The notes under the pieces are model-generated. The model was given only the letters and a program-made list of their open reading frames with translations. It did not search any database and was not told where the DNA came from. Of a stretch of DNA of 38,474 nt, positions 7,317 through 15,953 are shown piece after piece; within the stretch, counting starts at the first letter, position 1, and the number at the start of each line of letters is the position of its first letter. Where the stretch lies: contig NZ_MKJY01000569.1 in NCBI RefSeq assembly GCF_001942465.1, forward strand, positions 1-38,474, given 5' to 3'. The DNA comes from Actinomadura sp. CNU-125. GTDB lineage: Bacteria > Actinomycetota > Actinomycetes > Streptosporangiales > Streptosporangiaceae. The translations under genes were made by a program, and so were the position numbers.

Positions 7317-7729
7317 ATGCAACTTTCACCACGTGATCAGGACAAGCTCCTGATCTTTGTGGCTGCCGAGGTGGCCCGTCGCAGGCGTCAGCGCGGTTTG
7401 AAGCTCAACCATCCCGAGGCGGTCGCGCTCATCGCCGCCGAACTCATGGAAGCGCCCGCGACGGGCGGTCGGTCGCCGAACTGATGGCTTACGGAACCAC
7501 GATCCTCGGCCGGGACGACGTCATGGACGGTATCCCGGAGATGGTTCGGGAAGTGCAGGTCGAGGCGACGTTTCCCGACGGGACCAAGCTGGTGACCGTC
7601 CATGACCCCATCGTCGCGGACACGATCGCGGACACGGACACGAACACCGACACCCGCACGGACACGGACCCGGACGCGGCCGCGTCCGGCGAGCCGGTCT
7701 CGGGCACGTCCCGGACGGAGGCGGTCTGA
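7317..7729 (+). CDS. ureA: Urease subunit gamma, with apparent frameshift
   Basis: UreA is the small subunit of the nickel urease. The start MQLSPRDQDKLLIF and the segment RGLKLNHPEAVALIAAE are typical, as is VQVEATFPDGTKLVTVHDP after the break. One G is missing between 7454 and 7455: as given, the frame stops at 7482-7484 after 55 residues, while restoring the base yields EAARDGRSVAELMAYG, the family sequence. Normal UreA ends soon after VTVHDPI at about 100 residues; here another 40 residues follow, with a TD-repeat (TDTNTDTRTDTDPD), so the repaired protein would be about 137 residues. It overlaps ureB by one base (TGATG). A clear ribosome site is not seen before the ATG. Sequencing error is the likeliest cause of the break. 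Confidence 0.88.
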
Positions 7730-8109
7730 TGGTCCCCGGGGAGATGCTGCCCGCCGAAGGCCCGGACGTGACGGTCAACGCGGGACGCGAGCCGGTGGCG
7801 GTGACGGTCGCCAACATCGGCGACCGCCCGATCCAGGTGGGCAGTCACTTCTGTTTCTTCGAGGTCAATCGCGCGCTCCGCTTCGACCGCGAGCGGGCCT
7901 ACGGGATGCGGCTGGACGTGCCGGCGGGCACGTCGGTGCGGTTCGAGCCCGGGGACGAGCGCGAGGTGCGGCTGGTCCCGCTCGCCGGGCGGCGCGTGGT
8001 GCGCGGGCTCAACGGGCTGATCGACGGCGCGCTCGACGACCCCGCGGTCCGGCGGCGCGCCCTCCGGCGCGCCCGGGACGGAGGCTTCCTGGAGGTGGCC
8101 GGTGAATGA
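7729..8109 (+). CDS. ureB: Urease subunit beta
   Basis: A 126-residue UreB. Family segments are intact: GEMLPAEG, NIGDRPIQVGSHFCFFEVN, and YGMRLDVPAGTSVRFEPGDEREVRLVPL. It starts in the ureA stop (TGATG) and overlaps ureC by eight bases. The last 25 residues (DGALDDPAVRRRALRRARDG) extend somewhat beyond the usual end. With UreA and UreC it forms the apo-urease. Confidence 0.96.
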   Translation: MVPGEMLPAEGPDVTVNAGREPVAVTVANIGDRPIQVGSHFCFFEVNRALRFDRERAYGMRLDVPAGTSVRFEPGDEREVRLVPLAGRRVVRGLNGLIDGALDDPAVRRRALRRARDGGFLEVAGE

Positions 8110-9808
8110 GCTGAGCAGAGTCCGGCATGGCGCCCTCGTCGGCCCGACGACCGGCGACCGGGTCCGGCTGGCGGACACCGAGCTGGTCGTGGAGGTCGAG
8201 CGCGACCTGACGGTCGCGGGCGAGGAACCGGTTTTCGGCGGCGGCAAGACGGTCCGCGACGGCATGGCCCAGAGCGGCCTGACGCGTGCCGAGGGCGCCC
8301 TCGATCTCGTCATCACCAACGCGCTGGTCATCGACCACTGGGGCATCGTCAAGGCCGACATCGGGGTCCGCGACGGCCGGATAGCCGGGATCGGCAAGGC
8401 CGGTAATCCCGACATCATGGACGGGGTCACTCTCCCGGTGGGCCCCTCCACCGAGATCATCGCGGGCGAGGGCGCCATCGTGACCGCGGGCGGCATCGAC
8501 AGCCACATCCACTTCATCTCCCCGCAGCAGGCCACCGAGGCGATCGCCTCCGGGGTGACGACCATGCTCGGCGGCGGCACGGGCCCGACCGCCGGGACGA
8601 ACGCGACGACCTGCACCCCGGGCGAGTGGAACGTCCACCGGATGCTAGAAGCCGTCGAGGCGCTGCCGCTGAACTTCGGCTTCCTCGGCAAGGGCAACTC
8701 CGCCAACCCGGCCGCGCTGCGCGAGCAGATCGTGGCGGGCGCGTGCGGGCTGAAGCTGCACGAGGACTGGGGCTCGACCCCGCAGGCGATCCGTACCTGC
8801 CTGTCGGTGGCGGACGAACTCGACGTGCAGGTCGCGATCCACACCGACACCCTCAACGAGGCGGGCTTCCTCGAAGACACGCTCGCCGCGTTCGAGGGAC
8901 GGACGGTGCACACCTACCACACGGAGGGCGCCGGAGGCGGTCACGCGCCCGACATCATCCGCGCCTGCGGCCACCCGAACGTGCTGCCCAGCTCGACCAA
9001 CCCGACCCGTCCGTACACCGTGAACACCGTCGACGAGCATCTCGACATGCTCATGATCTGCCACCACCTGAGCCGGGACGTGCCGGAGGACGTCGCGTTC
9101 GCGGAGAGCCGGATCCGGGCGGAGACCATCGCCGCCGAGGACGTCCTCCACGACATCGGCGCGTTCAGCATGATCGCCTCGGACTCCCAGGCGATGGGCC
9201 GCGTCGGCGAGGTATGGATCCGTACGTGGCAGACGGCCGACAAGATGAAGCGCGAGCGCGGGGCGCTGCCGCCCGACCCGGATCGGCACGACAACGAGCG
9301 GGTGAAGCGCTACGTCGCCAAGGTGACCGTCAATCCCGCGGTGACGCACGGCATCGCCGACGAGGTGGGGTCGGTGGAGCCGGGCAAGCTGGCCGACCTG
9401 TGCCTGTGGAAGCCGGCGTTCTTCGGCGTCAAGCCCCATGCCGTGCTCAAGGGCGGCCTGATCGCCTACGCGCAGATGGGCGACGCCAACGCGTCGATCC
9501 CGACCCCCGAGCCGGTGTTGCCCCGGCCGATGTTCGGCGCCCACGGCGCGGCCGTGGCCGCCACCTCGGTCACCTTCCTGTCCCAGGCGGGTGTGGACGC
9601 CGGTGTGGCCGGGACGCTCGGCCTGCGCAAGAGGGTCGTGCCGGTGCGCGGCACCCGCCGGCTGAGCAAGGCCGACATGGTGCGCAACGACCTGCTGCCC
9701 GACATCGAGGTCGACCCCGAGACCTACGTGGTGCGCGTGGACGGCGAGCCGGTGACCTCGCGGCCGGCGGCGGAACTGCCGCTCGCCCAGCGCTACTTCC
9801 TGTTCTGA
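8102..9808 (+). CDS. ureC: Urease subunit alpha (catalytic)
   Basis: A 568-residue catalytic subunit, close to the usual 567-573. It hydrolyses urea to ammonia and carbamate at a dinuclear nickel centre. Metal-binding HIH (GIDSHIHFISPQQ), the lysine to be carbamylated Lys218 (GACGLKLHEDWG), the HTDTLNE and HTEGAGGGHAPD histidines, the flap segment ICHHLS and the aspartate in SDSQAMGRVGE are all present. It starts with GTG inside the end of ureB. The frame is unbroken. The stop is followed within a few bases by AGGAGGG, the ribosome site of ureF. Confidence 0.98.
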   Translation: MNELSRVRHGALVGPTTGDRVRLADTELVVEVERDLTVAGEEPVFGGGKTVRDGMAQSGLTRAEGALDLVITNALVIDHWGIVKADIGVRDGRIAGIGKAGNPDIMDGVTLPVGPSTEIIAGEGAIVTAGGIDSHIHFISPQQATEAIASGVTTMLGGGTGPTAGTNATTCTPGEWNVHRMLEAVEALPLNFGFLGKGNSANPAALREQIVAGACGLKLHEDWGSTPQAIRTCLSVADELDVQVAIHTDTLNEAGFLEDTLAAFEGRTVHTYHTEGAGGGHAPDIIRACGHPNVLPSSTNPTRPYTVNTVDEHLDMLMICHHLSRDVPEDVAFAESRIRAETIAAEDVLHDIGAFSMIASDSQAMGRVGEVWIRTWQTADKMKRERGALPPDPDRHDNERVKRYVAKVTVNPAVTHGIADEVGSVEPGKLADLCLWKPAFFGVKPHAVLKGGLIAYAQMGDANASIPTPEPVLPRPMFGAHGAAVAATSVTFLSQAGVDAGVAGTLGLRKRVVPVRGTRRLSKADMVRNDLLPDIEVDPETYVVRVDGEPVTSRPAAELPLAQRYFLF

Positions 9809-9819
9809 GGAGGGCCGCG

Positions 9820-10504
9820 ATGATGCCGCCGCCGCTGCTGGCGTTGCTGCAGGTGTCCGACAGCGCCTTCCCGACCGGCTCGTTCAGCCATTCGCAGGGG
9901 CTGGAGGGCCTCGTCACGGCGGGCCTGGTGAGCGATGCCGAGGGGCTGGAGGACACCGCGATCGGTTACCTGGGCGCGCTCGCGACGTCCGACCTGCCCG
10001 TGCTGCGCGGGGCGGCCGAGGCGCGTTCGCTGGACTCCCTCCTCGCGCTGGACGGCGCGCTGGCGGCCGCGCGGCTCGCCCGCGAGCAGCGCGCGGCGAG
10101 CGCGGCCACCGGCCGGACGCGCGCTGCTCGACGGCGCCGCCGCGCTCGGCCGCGACGATCCCCGGCTGACCGGGTTCCGCCGGGCGGTGCGCGCCCGCAC
10201 GACGCCCGGGGGCCACGCCGTGGCGTTCGGGCTGGTCACCGCCGCCCTGCGCGTCCCGGTGCAGGACGCGCTGCTCGGCTACGCCTACGCGGCCTGCGCC
10301 GCGTTCGTGGCCGCCGGGCAGAAGCTGCTGCTCCTCGGGCAGCGCGCCGTCCAGCTCGTCCTGTTCGGCCTGCACCCGCACATGGCCGCGGCCGTGGAGG
10401 CGAGCAAGGACGTCGACCCGACCGAACCGTACGCTTTCGATCCGCTCCTGGAGGTCGCCTCGATGACGCACGAACGCCAGACCGGCCGGATGTACATCTC
10501 ATGA
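9820..10504 (+). CDS. ureF: Urease accessory protein UreF, with apparent frameshift
   Basis: UreF works with UreD and UreG to load nickel into urease. The N-terminal half (LLQVSDSAFPTGSFSHSQGLE) and the C-terminal half (GRALLDGAAALGR, VAFGLVTAALRVPVQDALLGYAY, ending TGRMYIS) match the family, but lie in different frames. The shift is of +1 type near 10100-10118, just after LAREQRAAS. The repaired protein is about 227 residues, which is normal. AGGAGGG lies five bases before the ATG at 9820; ATG at 9823 is also possible. It overlaps ureG by ATGA. Because ureC and ureG are intact, an error in the sequence is more likely than gene loss. Confidence 0.88.
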
Positions 10505-11184
10505 CGCCGCTCAAGCTCGGCATCGGCGGGCCCGTCGGCTCGGGGAAGACGGCGCTGGTCGCGGAGCTGTGCCGGCGGCTGGGCCGCGAGCTGGAGATCG
10601 CCGCGGTGACCAACGACATCTTCACCCGCGAGGACGCGGAGTTCCTCATCGCCGCCGCGGTGCTGCCCGAGGGACGCGTGGCCGCGGTGGAGACCGGAGG
10701 GTGCCCGCACACCGCGATCCGCGACGACGTGTCGATGAACCAGATCGCCCTGGACGACATGCAGGCGCGTTTCCCCGACCTGGATCTGGTGTTCGTGGAG
10801 AGCGGCGGCGACAACCTCACCGCCTCGTTCAGCCCCGACCTCGTCGACGCCTCGATCTATGTGATCGACGTCGCCGGAGGGGACAAGGTCCCGCGCAAGG
10901 GCGGGCCCGGCGTCACCCGCTCCGAACTGCTCGTGATCAACAAGGTCGACCTGGCGCCCGCGGTGGGCGCGGACCTGTCCGTCATGGACCGCGACGCCCG
11001 CCACCTGCGCGAGGACGCACCGCTGATCTTCACCTCGGTGGCGCACGGAGACGGTATGGAGGAGGTAGTGGCATGGGTGCGTACGGCCGTCCGGCAACGC
11101 AGGTGGCCGATCGCCGCGTCGACGCTGCGCGGGAACGGGGCACACCACCATCACCACGGGCACCAGCACCACGGGCCCCGCTGA
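10501..11184 (+). CDS. ureG: Urease accessory GTPase UreG
   Basis: A 227-residue SIMIBI GTPase that powers nickel delivery to urease. P-loop GPVGSGKT is at residues 9-16; the metal-binding CPH of VETGGCPHTAIRDD, the VESGGDNL segment and the base-specificity NKVD motif (LLVINKVDLAP) are intact. The C-terminus carries a His-rich tail (HHHHHGHQHHGPR), which could store or chelate nickel; in many UreG or HypB proteins such a stretch is N-terminal instead. The ATG overlaps the ureF stop. Confidence 0.97.
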   Translation: MTPLKLGIGGPVGSGKTALVAELCRRLGRELEIAAVTNDIFTREDAEFLIAAAVLPEGRVAAVETGGCPHTAIRDDVSMNQIALDDMQARFPDLDLVFVESGGDNLTASFSPDLVDASIYVIDVAGGDKVPRKGGPGVTRSELLVINKVDLAPAVGADLSVMDRDARHLREDAPLIFTSVAHGDGMEEVVAWVRTAVRQRRWPIAASTLRGNGAHHHHHGHQHHGPR

Positions 11185-11207
11185 GCGGCCAGCACGGCGG
11201 TTGCGCG

Positions 11208-11975
11208 GTGCGGCTCGCCCGGCACGGTGACACGACCCGCGTGGTGTACCGGTTCGCGTCCCAGCCGTGGGGTTCGGTGCACGCGACCCGCCCGGACGCC
11301 TCCGGCATGCCCGAGGTGCAGCTGACGAATCCGGGCGGGGGCGTGCTCGGCGGCGACCGTCTCGACCTCGACGTCGTCCTGGAGCCGGGCGCGCACGCCA
11401 CGGTCTGCACCCAGGGCGCCACCAAGGCGTACCGGGGCGCGCGGGCCGCGCAGCTGACCCGGTTGTCGGCGGCGCGGGGAGCCGTGCTGGAGTACGTTCC
11501 CCACCACGTCATTCCCTTCGCCGGGGCGCACTGGCACCAGCGGACCGTCATCGACCTGGCCGCCGACGCCCGGCTGCTCGCCTGGGACGCGCTGGCGGCC
11601 GGGCGGGTCGCCCGCGGGGAACGCTTCGCCTTCGAGCGGCTGTCCGGCCGGACGGTGATCGAACGGGACGGCCTGCCGCTCGCCGTCGACGGCTGCGAAC
11701 TCCACGGCGGCCGGGAGGCGTTCGCCGGTTTCTCCTACCTGGCGACCGCCTACGTCGCGGCGCCGGAGGGGCTGTCCGCCGTCGCCGACCGGATACACGA
11801 GGCCGTCGGCGCGATTCCCGGCACGCTGGCCGCGGCCAGCCACCCCGCCGAGGGACTGGTAGTCACGCGGATCCTGGCCCGCACCGCGCCCGCGCTGGGC
11901 CGCGCGCTCGGCGCCGTCCGGACGGTCGGCCGGGCCGCGCTCGGTCTGGGCCCCGCACCACGGGAGGTGTGGTGA
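11208..11975 (+). CDS. ureD: Urease accessory protein UreD
   Basis: A 255-residue UreD (UreH), the scaffold of the nickel-insertion complex. Typical segments are LTNPGGGVLGGDRLDLDVVL, TTQGATKAYR-like TQGATKAYRG, EYVPHHVIPFAGAHW and LLAWDALAAGRVARGERF. The start is taken at GTG 11208 (VRLARHG) with GGCGG seven bases upstream; the same frame is open further upstream, so the exact start is uncertain. It follows ureG by 23 nt and ends overlapping the urea transporter start. Confidence 0.92.
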   Translation: MRLARHGDTTRVVYRFASQPWGSVHATRPDASGMPEVQLTNPGGGVLGGDRLDLDVVLEPGAHATVCTQGATKAYRGARAAQLTRLSAARGAVLEYVPHHVIPFAGAHWHQRTVIDLAADARLLAWDALAAGRVARGERFAFERLSGRTVIERDGLPLAVDGCELHGGREAFAGFSYLATAYVAAPEGLSAVADRIHEAVGAIPGTLAAASHPAEGLVVTRILARTAPALGRALGAVRTVGRAALGLGPAPREVW

Positions 11976-13085
11976 GCACCGCTTTCCTCACGCACGTCGA
12001 CGGAGTGATGCCGCGCTGGTCGCGGTGGCTGGAGTCGCGGCCCGTACTGGACTTCGTCGACTACGGCCTGCGCGGCGTCGGCCAGGTCGTCTTCATGAAC
12101 AACCCCGTCACCGGCCTGCTGATCCTCGTCGCCCTGTGGTGGACGTCCGCCTGGCTCGGCTTCGCGGCGCTCCTCGGGCTGGTCGCCTCGACGGGGACGG
12201 CGCTGGCGCTGGGCTTCGACCGCGGCGCCGTCCGCGCCGGGCTGTTCGGGTTCAACGGCGTGCTCACCGGGTGCGGGCTCGCGGTCTTCCTCGCCGGGGA
12301 GTTCCGGCCGGGCGCCGTGGTCTACATCGTCGCGGCGGCCGCGGTGAGCACGGTGGTCACCGCCGCGCTGACCCGGGTCCTGCTGCCGACGCTCGGGGTG
12401 CCCGGGCTGACGCTGCCGTTCAACGTGGTCACGCTGGCGTTCCTGCTCGCCTCCTTCGGTTTCGTCACCGGAGATCTCGACCCGGCGGCCGTCGAACCGC
12501 GGCTGCCCGCGGTCGGTGACGAAGTCGACCGGGCCCTGCGCGGCGAGCGGGGAGCCGTCGACGGGACCGCCGACACGGCCATGGCGCTGCTGGGCGCGCT
12601 GTTGCGCGGCGTCGCCCAGGTCTTCCTGTCCGGGAGCGCGGTGGCGGGCGTGCTCATCGTCGCGGGAATGGCGGTGTGCTCGCGCGTCGCCGCCGCCCGC
12701 CGCGGTCGCCGGCTCGCTGACCGGGCTGCTCACCGGGCTGGCCGTCGGCGCCGACGGCCTCGCCGTCCACCAGGGACTGTGGGGCTACAACTCCGTGCTG
12801 TCGGCCGTCGCGATCGCGGGCATGTTCTACGTCCTCACCTGGTCGAGCGCGATGCTGGCGGCGGCCTGCGCGACGGTGACCGCCGTCGCCCTCCCCGCGG
12901 CCGCGACGCTGCTCGCGCCCGTCGGGCTCCCCGCCTTCACACTGCCGTTCTGCCTGATCACGCTCGTCTTCCTGCTGGCGGGGAGCGCCGGTTCCCGCCT
13001 GCTGCCGGTCAAGGTCGAGCAGGCCACCACACCCGAACGGCACCGCGAACGGCTTTCCGTCGGGGAGTCGGGCAACAGGGCATGA
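11972..13085 (+). CDS. Urea transporter (UT/Yut family), with apparent frameshift
   Basis: An integral membrane urea channel with the two-fold repeat of the family. Each half carries the signature: GLFGFNGVLTG in the first and GLWGYNSVLSA in the second. The segment FMNNPVTGLLILVALWW near the N-terminus is also typical. The halves lie in different frames; the shift is of +1 type around 12690-12700, where a C run (GCCGCCGCCCGCCG) probably has one extra C. The repaired protein is about 370 residues. It starts with GTG after GGGAGG, overlapping the ureD stop, so uptake and hydrolysis of urea are encoded in one operon. It converges on the tetR gene downstream. Confidence 0.88.
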
Positions 13086-13110
13086 ACGTCCCGGCCCGCG
13101 TCCGTCCACT

Positions 13111-13767
13111 TCAGCGGACGATCGGCACCAGGTAGCGCCGCGCGAAGGCGCGCGCCCCTTCGTCGTCCAGGGGGATGTGCCCCGCCGGGGTCAGCAGCAG
13201 CGACTGGGTGAGCCGGACGAGGATCTCGGCGACGACCTCCGCGTCGAAGTCGCCCGCGTCCCCGTGCCGCTGGGCGGCGCGCAGCCGGCGGGCGAGGTAG
13301 CCGCGGGCGGCGGCCAGCAGCGGCCCCGCCCGTCCGGTGGCGTGCGGGAGCAGCACGTCCGGTTCCAGCACCATGAGCCGGTTCAGCAGCCGCTGCTCGC
13401 GGCTGATCCGCAGCACGGTGACGAAGCCCTCGACGAGGCGCCCCTCCAGCGTCTCGAAGGCGGCCACCGACCGGTCGAGCTCGTCGAAGAAGCGCCGGGC
13501 CTCGCGCAGCAGGACCCCGGTCACCAGGTCGTTCTTGCCGGGGAACCGGCGGTAGACGGTGGCGCGGCCGAGCCCGGACGTGCGGGCGACGTCGTCCATC
13601 GTGGTGCGGCGCAGTCCGAACGTCGTGAACAGTTCGAGGGCGGCGTCGAGGATCCGGTCCGCCTGGGGGCCGGAAGCGGCGCCGGACGGCTCGGCGAGCA
13701 GCCCGCCCAGCACCGCCTCTTCGGTGTGCGCGGCGGCCGGTCCGGCGGCGTCTTCCTCGTCCTTCAT
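13111..13767 (-). CDS. TetR family transcriptional regulator
   Basis: A 218-residue TetR repressor. After a 35-residue Ala/Glu-rich extension, the helix-turn-helix is ADRILDAALELFTTFGLRRT followed by DDVARTSGLGRATVYRRFPGKNDL. The rest is a ligand-binding helical domain of unknown specificity. The ATG lies within the stop region of the upstream DUF2236 gene (ATGA), so the two are probably one transcript and the regulator may control that gene. Convergent with the urea transporter. Confidence 0.92.
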   Translation of the reverse strand: MKDEEDAAGPAAAHTEEAVLGGLLAEPSGAASGPQADRILDAALELFTTFGLRRTTMDDVARTSGLGRATVYRRFPGKNDLVTGVLLREARRFFDELDRSVAAFETLEGRLVEGFVTVLRISREQRLLNRLMVLEPDVLLPHATGRAGPLLAAARGYLARRLRAAQRHGDAGDFDAEVVAEILVRLTQSLLLTPAGHIPLDDEGARAFARRYLVPIVR

Positions 13768-14644
13768 GCCGCGCCGAGCCTACCGCCCGAGGCGGGGCGC
13801 GCAGCAGCGCGCGGGCGGCGACCGGCGAGTACCGCAGCGGCCCGGCCATCCCCCGGTCGGCCGTCCGCAGCGCGGCGGCGGCCCGGCGGAACCGGCGCTC
13901 GTCGGCGGCCGACCACGGCAGCCCGAACCGCTCGCGCAGGACGGGCGGCAGGGCGCCGATGCCGGCCTTGCGCAGCACGGCGGTCGTCGGCACCGCGATC
14001 CCGGACCAGGCCGGGTCCGGCAGGCGCCAGGCCGGCGGTGGCGGAAGCGGCCGCTTGTCGAGGTCGATGAGCAGCCGGACGGTGTCGTTGTACTCCAGGC
14101 GGTCTTGGACCATGGCGTCGAAGTACTCCCGGAAGGCCGCGGGGTCGGCGGGAATGTGGCGCTCGGTGATGCCGAGGGCCAATGCCAGATCCCGCCATTC
14201 ACCGAACAGGACCTTCTCCCTGACCGGCGGGATCGGACGGCCGAACAGCCGCTGGGTGTGCACCATGCCGTGGAAGAGCGTGGCGTGGACCCACAGGTAC
14301 GCCTCCGGGTTGAGCGCGTGGTAGCGGCGCCCCTGGTCGTCCACTCCCTTGATGTCCTTGTGCAGTTCGCGGAGCCGCGCCGCCTCCGCGCGGCCCCGTT
14401 GCGGCCCCCGGTACCCGAGGAAGTCGAACGTCGATTCGAGGGTGCGCGTGAGCCGTCCCCACCGGTCCTCAAGGAACCCGGAGTGCTGGCCGACCCCCGC
14501 CCCGACCACCGGGTGGGCGACCTGCAGCAGCAGCGTGGCGCGGCTGAGCAGCGCGCCGCGCCAGTCGCCCGCGTACCGCCAGGTGAGCGACTCTGATCCC
14601 GGAATCGCGCCCGCGGCGCGGAGACGATCGTCGAGAGCGGTCAT
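13764..14644 (-). CDS. DUF2236/MpaB-type oxygenase, 3' end frame uncertain
   Basis: A protein of about 290 residues in the DUF2236 family (oxygenase MpaB type, related to the haem-b rubber oxygenase Lcp). Recognisable parts are LLQVAHPVVGAGV, RELHKDIKGVDDQGRRYHAL, NPEAYLWVHATLFHGMVHTQ and the C-terminal GMAGPLRYSPVAARALL. The reading frame has no stop at the expected end and runs on into the tetR region as Arg-rich nonsense. Stops exist in the other two frames at 13780 and at 13764, the latter overlapping tetR as ATGA, so a small indel near the 3' end is likely. A 29-nt inverted repeat lies just upstream of the ATG. A second family member is at 33742. Confidence 0.82.
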
Positions 14645-14654
14645 GCCGACCTCC

Positions 14655-14683
14655 GTGAGACGAACATACTAATTTCGTCTCAC
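14655..14683 (-). promoter_or_regulatory. Inverted repeat, probable operator of the DUF2236 gene
   Basis: Perfect 10-bp arms GTGAGACGAA and TTCGTCTCAC flank a 9-nt AT-rich spacer. It occupies most of the 43 nt between the end of a tetR gene and the DUF2236 start, 11 nt from the ATG. The AT-rich centre (TTAGTATG on the minus strand) could be a -10 element, so a TetR-type repressor site is more likely than a terminator. Confidence 0.55.
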
Positions 14684-14687
14684 CATC

Positions 14688-15305
14688 TCACATCGGGGTC
14701 AGGTAGCGCACGAGCATGGCGACCAGTTCGTTCTCGAACGCGTCGACGTTCTCCAGGTCGGTGTCGGCGGTGAAGCGGTGGACCTGGGACTCGATGGACG
14801 TCACCACCAGGCGCGCCGCCATGGGGACGTCGGCCACCGTGACCCGCGGGTCGGCGTCCAGCAGCGCCTCGGCGGCCGCGACGGCGCGCAGTTGCGACGC
14901 GTGGAGGAAGTCCAGCAGTTCGGGCGGACGCGGCGCTTCCTCGAACAGCACGCGGTGCAGGGACGGGTCGTCGCGGTGGTTGTCGATGGCCGCGCGAACG
15001 AACAACCGGATCTTGTCGTCCAGGAGGTCCGGGAGCGCCCCGCCGTCCAGGAGCCGGTCGACGGCGGCGACCCCGGACCGGGCGTGGGCGGCCGACAGCT
15101 CCACCAGAATGGCGTCCTTGTTGGGGAAGTACTGGTACAGCGACCCGATCGAGTGCCCGGCGGCCTCGGCGATGCGGTTGGTCGTGCCCGCGCGGTAACC
15201 GTGTTCGGAGAAAACGCGAGCAGCCGCGTCCAGCAGCCGCTGCCGCGTCTCGACGGCCCGCTGCTGACCTGGTCGTTTCCTGGGCCGAAGCCGTTTGTCC
15301 GGCAC
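14688..15305 (-). CDS. TetR family transcriptional regulator
   Basis: A 205-residue TetR repressor with helix-turn-helix RQRLLDAAARVFSEHGYRAG then NRIAEAAGHSIGSLYQYFPNKDAIL. GTG at 15305 was chosen because GGAGG stands eight bases upstream; a longer frame begins at 15356 without such a site. The DNA-binding region closely resembles the TetR encoded at 33042-33659 (NRIAEAAG.S.GSLYQYFPNKDAI), and both lie beside a DUF2236 gene. It is divergent from the SRPBCC gene; the 92-nt gap holds the small palindrome CCACAATCGTGG at 15353. Confidence 0.92.
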   Translation of the reverse strand: MPDKRLRPRKRPGQQRAVETRQRLLDAAARVFSEHGYRAGTTNRIAEAAGHSIGSLYQYFPNKDAILVELSAAHARSGVAAVDRLLDGGALPDLLDDKIRLFVRAAIDNHRDDPSLHRVLFEEAPRPPELLDFLHASQLRAVAAAEALLDADPRVTVADVPMAARLVVTSIESQVHRFTADTDLENVDAFENELVAMLVRYLTPM

Positions 15306-15397
15306 TGGCGCAACCTCCTGAAAAGCGAGTAGCCGGGGCACCCGACGGCCGCCCACAATCGTGGTCGGGCAACCCTAACCCGCAGCTTGGAGACGCC

Positions 15398-15943
15398 ATG
15401 AAGACCGTCCATGTCCGGACCGAACTGCCCACGACCGCCGACCGCGTCTGGCGGGCGATGCAGCATCCCGCCTCGTTTCTCTATGTCACGCGGGGGCTTT
15501 TCGGCTTTCCCGCATTGTTCGGCCGTACCGACCCGATTCGAGAGGACGAGTGCGGAACCGGATGGCTCATGCTGTTCCATCTGATCCCGCTGTCGCGCCA
15601 CACCATCCACGTGGTCGAGGTCGACCAGGACGCCCGCACATTGCGTTCGCGCGAGCACGGCGGTTTTCTGCGGGCCTGGAACCACACTTTGCACGTCGAG
15701 CCGTCCGGTGACCATTCGTGCACCTACAGCGACACCGTCGACATCGACGCCGGTCCCCTCACCGGTCTCGTCGCCCTCGCGGCATCGGGGATCTACCGCT
15801 ACCGCCAGCGCCGCTGGCACCGGCTCGTCCACCGCCACCTGCTTCCCTCCGGTCCCCGTTACGCCCGCCCGGCCGCCGCGATGCGAAAGATCAAGTCCGG
15901 AGCGAGTCGAGGCCCTACGATGAATGCCGGTGAGCCACGGTAG
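15398..15943 (+). CDS. SRPBCC (START-like) family protein
   Basis: A 181-residue protein opening MKTVHVRTELPTTADRVWRAM, the usual first strand and helix of SRPBCC/polyketide cyclase-like folds, with later strands HTIHVVEVDQDARTL and SCTYSDTVDIDAG. The C-terminal helix is basic (RYRQRRWHRLVHRHL). These proteins bind hydrophobic ligands; the ligand is unknown here. GGAG precedes the ATG by five bases. It is followed after 10 nt by the methyltransferase, then the P450, suggesting one operon. Confidence 0.8.
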   Translation: MKTVHVRTELPTTADRVWRAMQHPASFLYVTRGLFGFPALFGRTDPIREDECGTGWLMLFHLIPLSRHTIHVVEVDQDARTLRSREHGGFLRAWNHTLHVEPSGDHSCTYSDTVDIDAGPLTGLVALAASGIYRYRQRRWHRLVHRHLLPSGPRYARPAAAMRKIKSGASRGPTMNAGEPR

Positions 15944-15953
15944 GAGGCCGGGA

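Noticed and set aside
12827..13780. C-terminal extension of the DUF2236 protein through the tetR gene
   Set aside because: The continuation is Arg/Pro-rich antisense-like sequence overlapping a well-supported tetR; a frame break near the 3' end explains it better.
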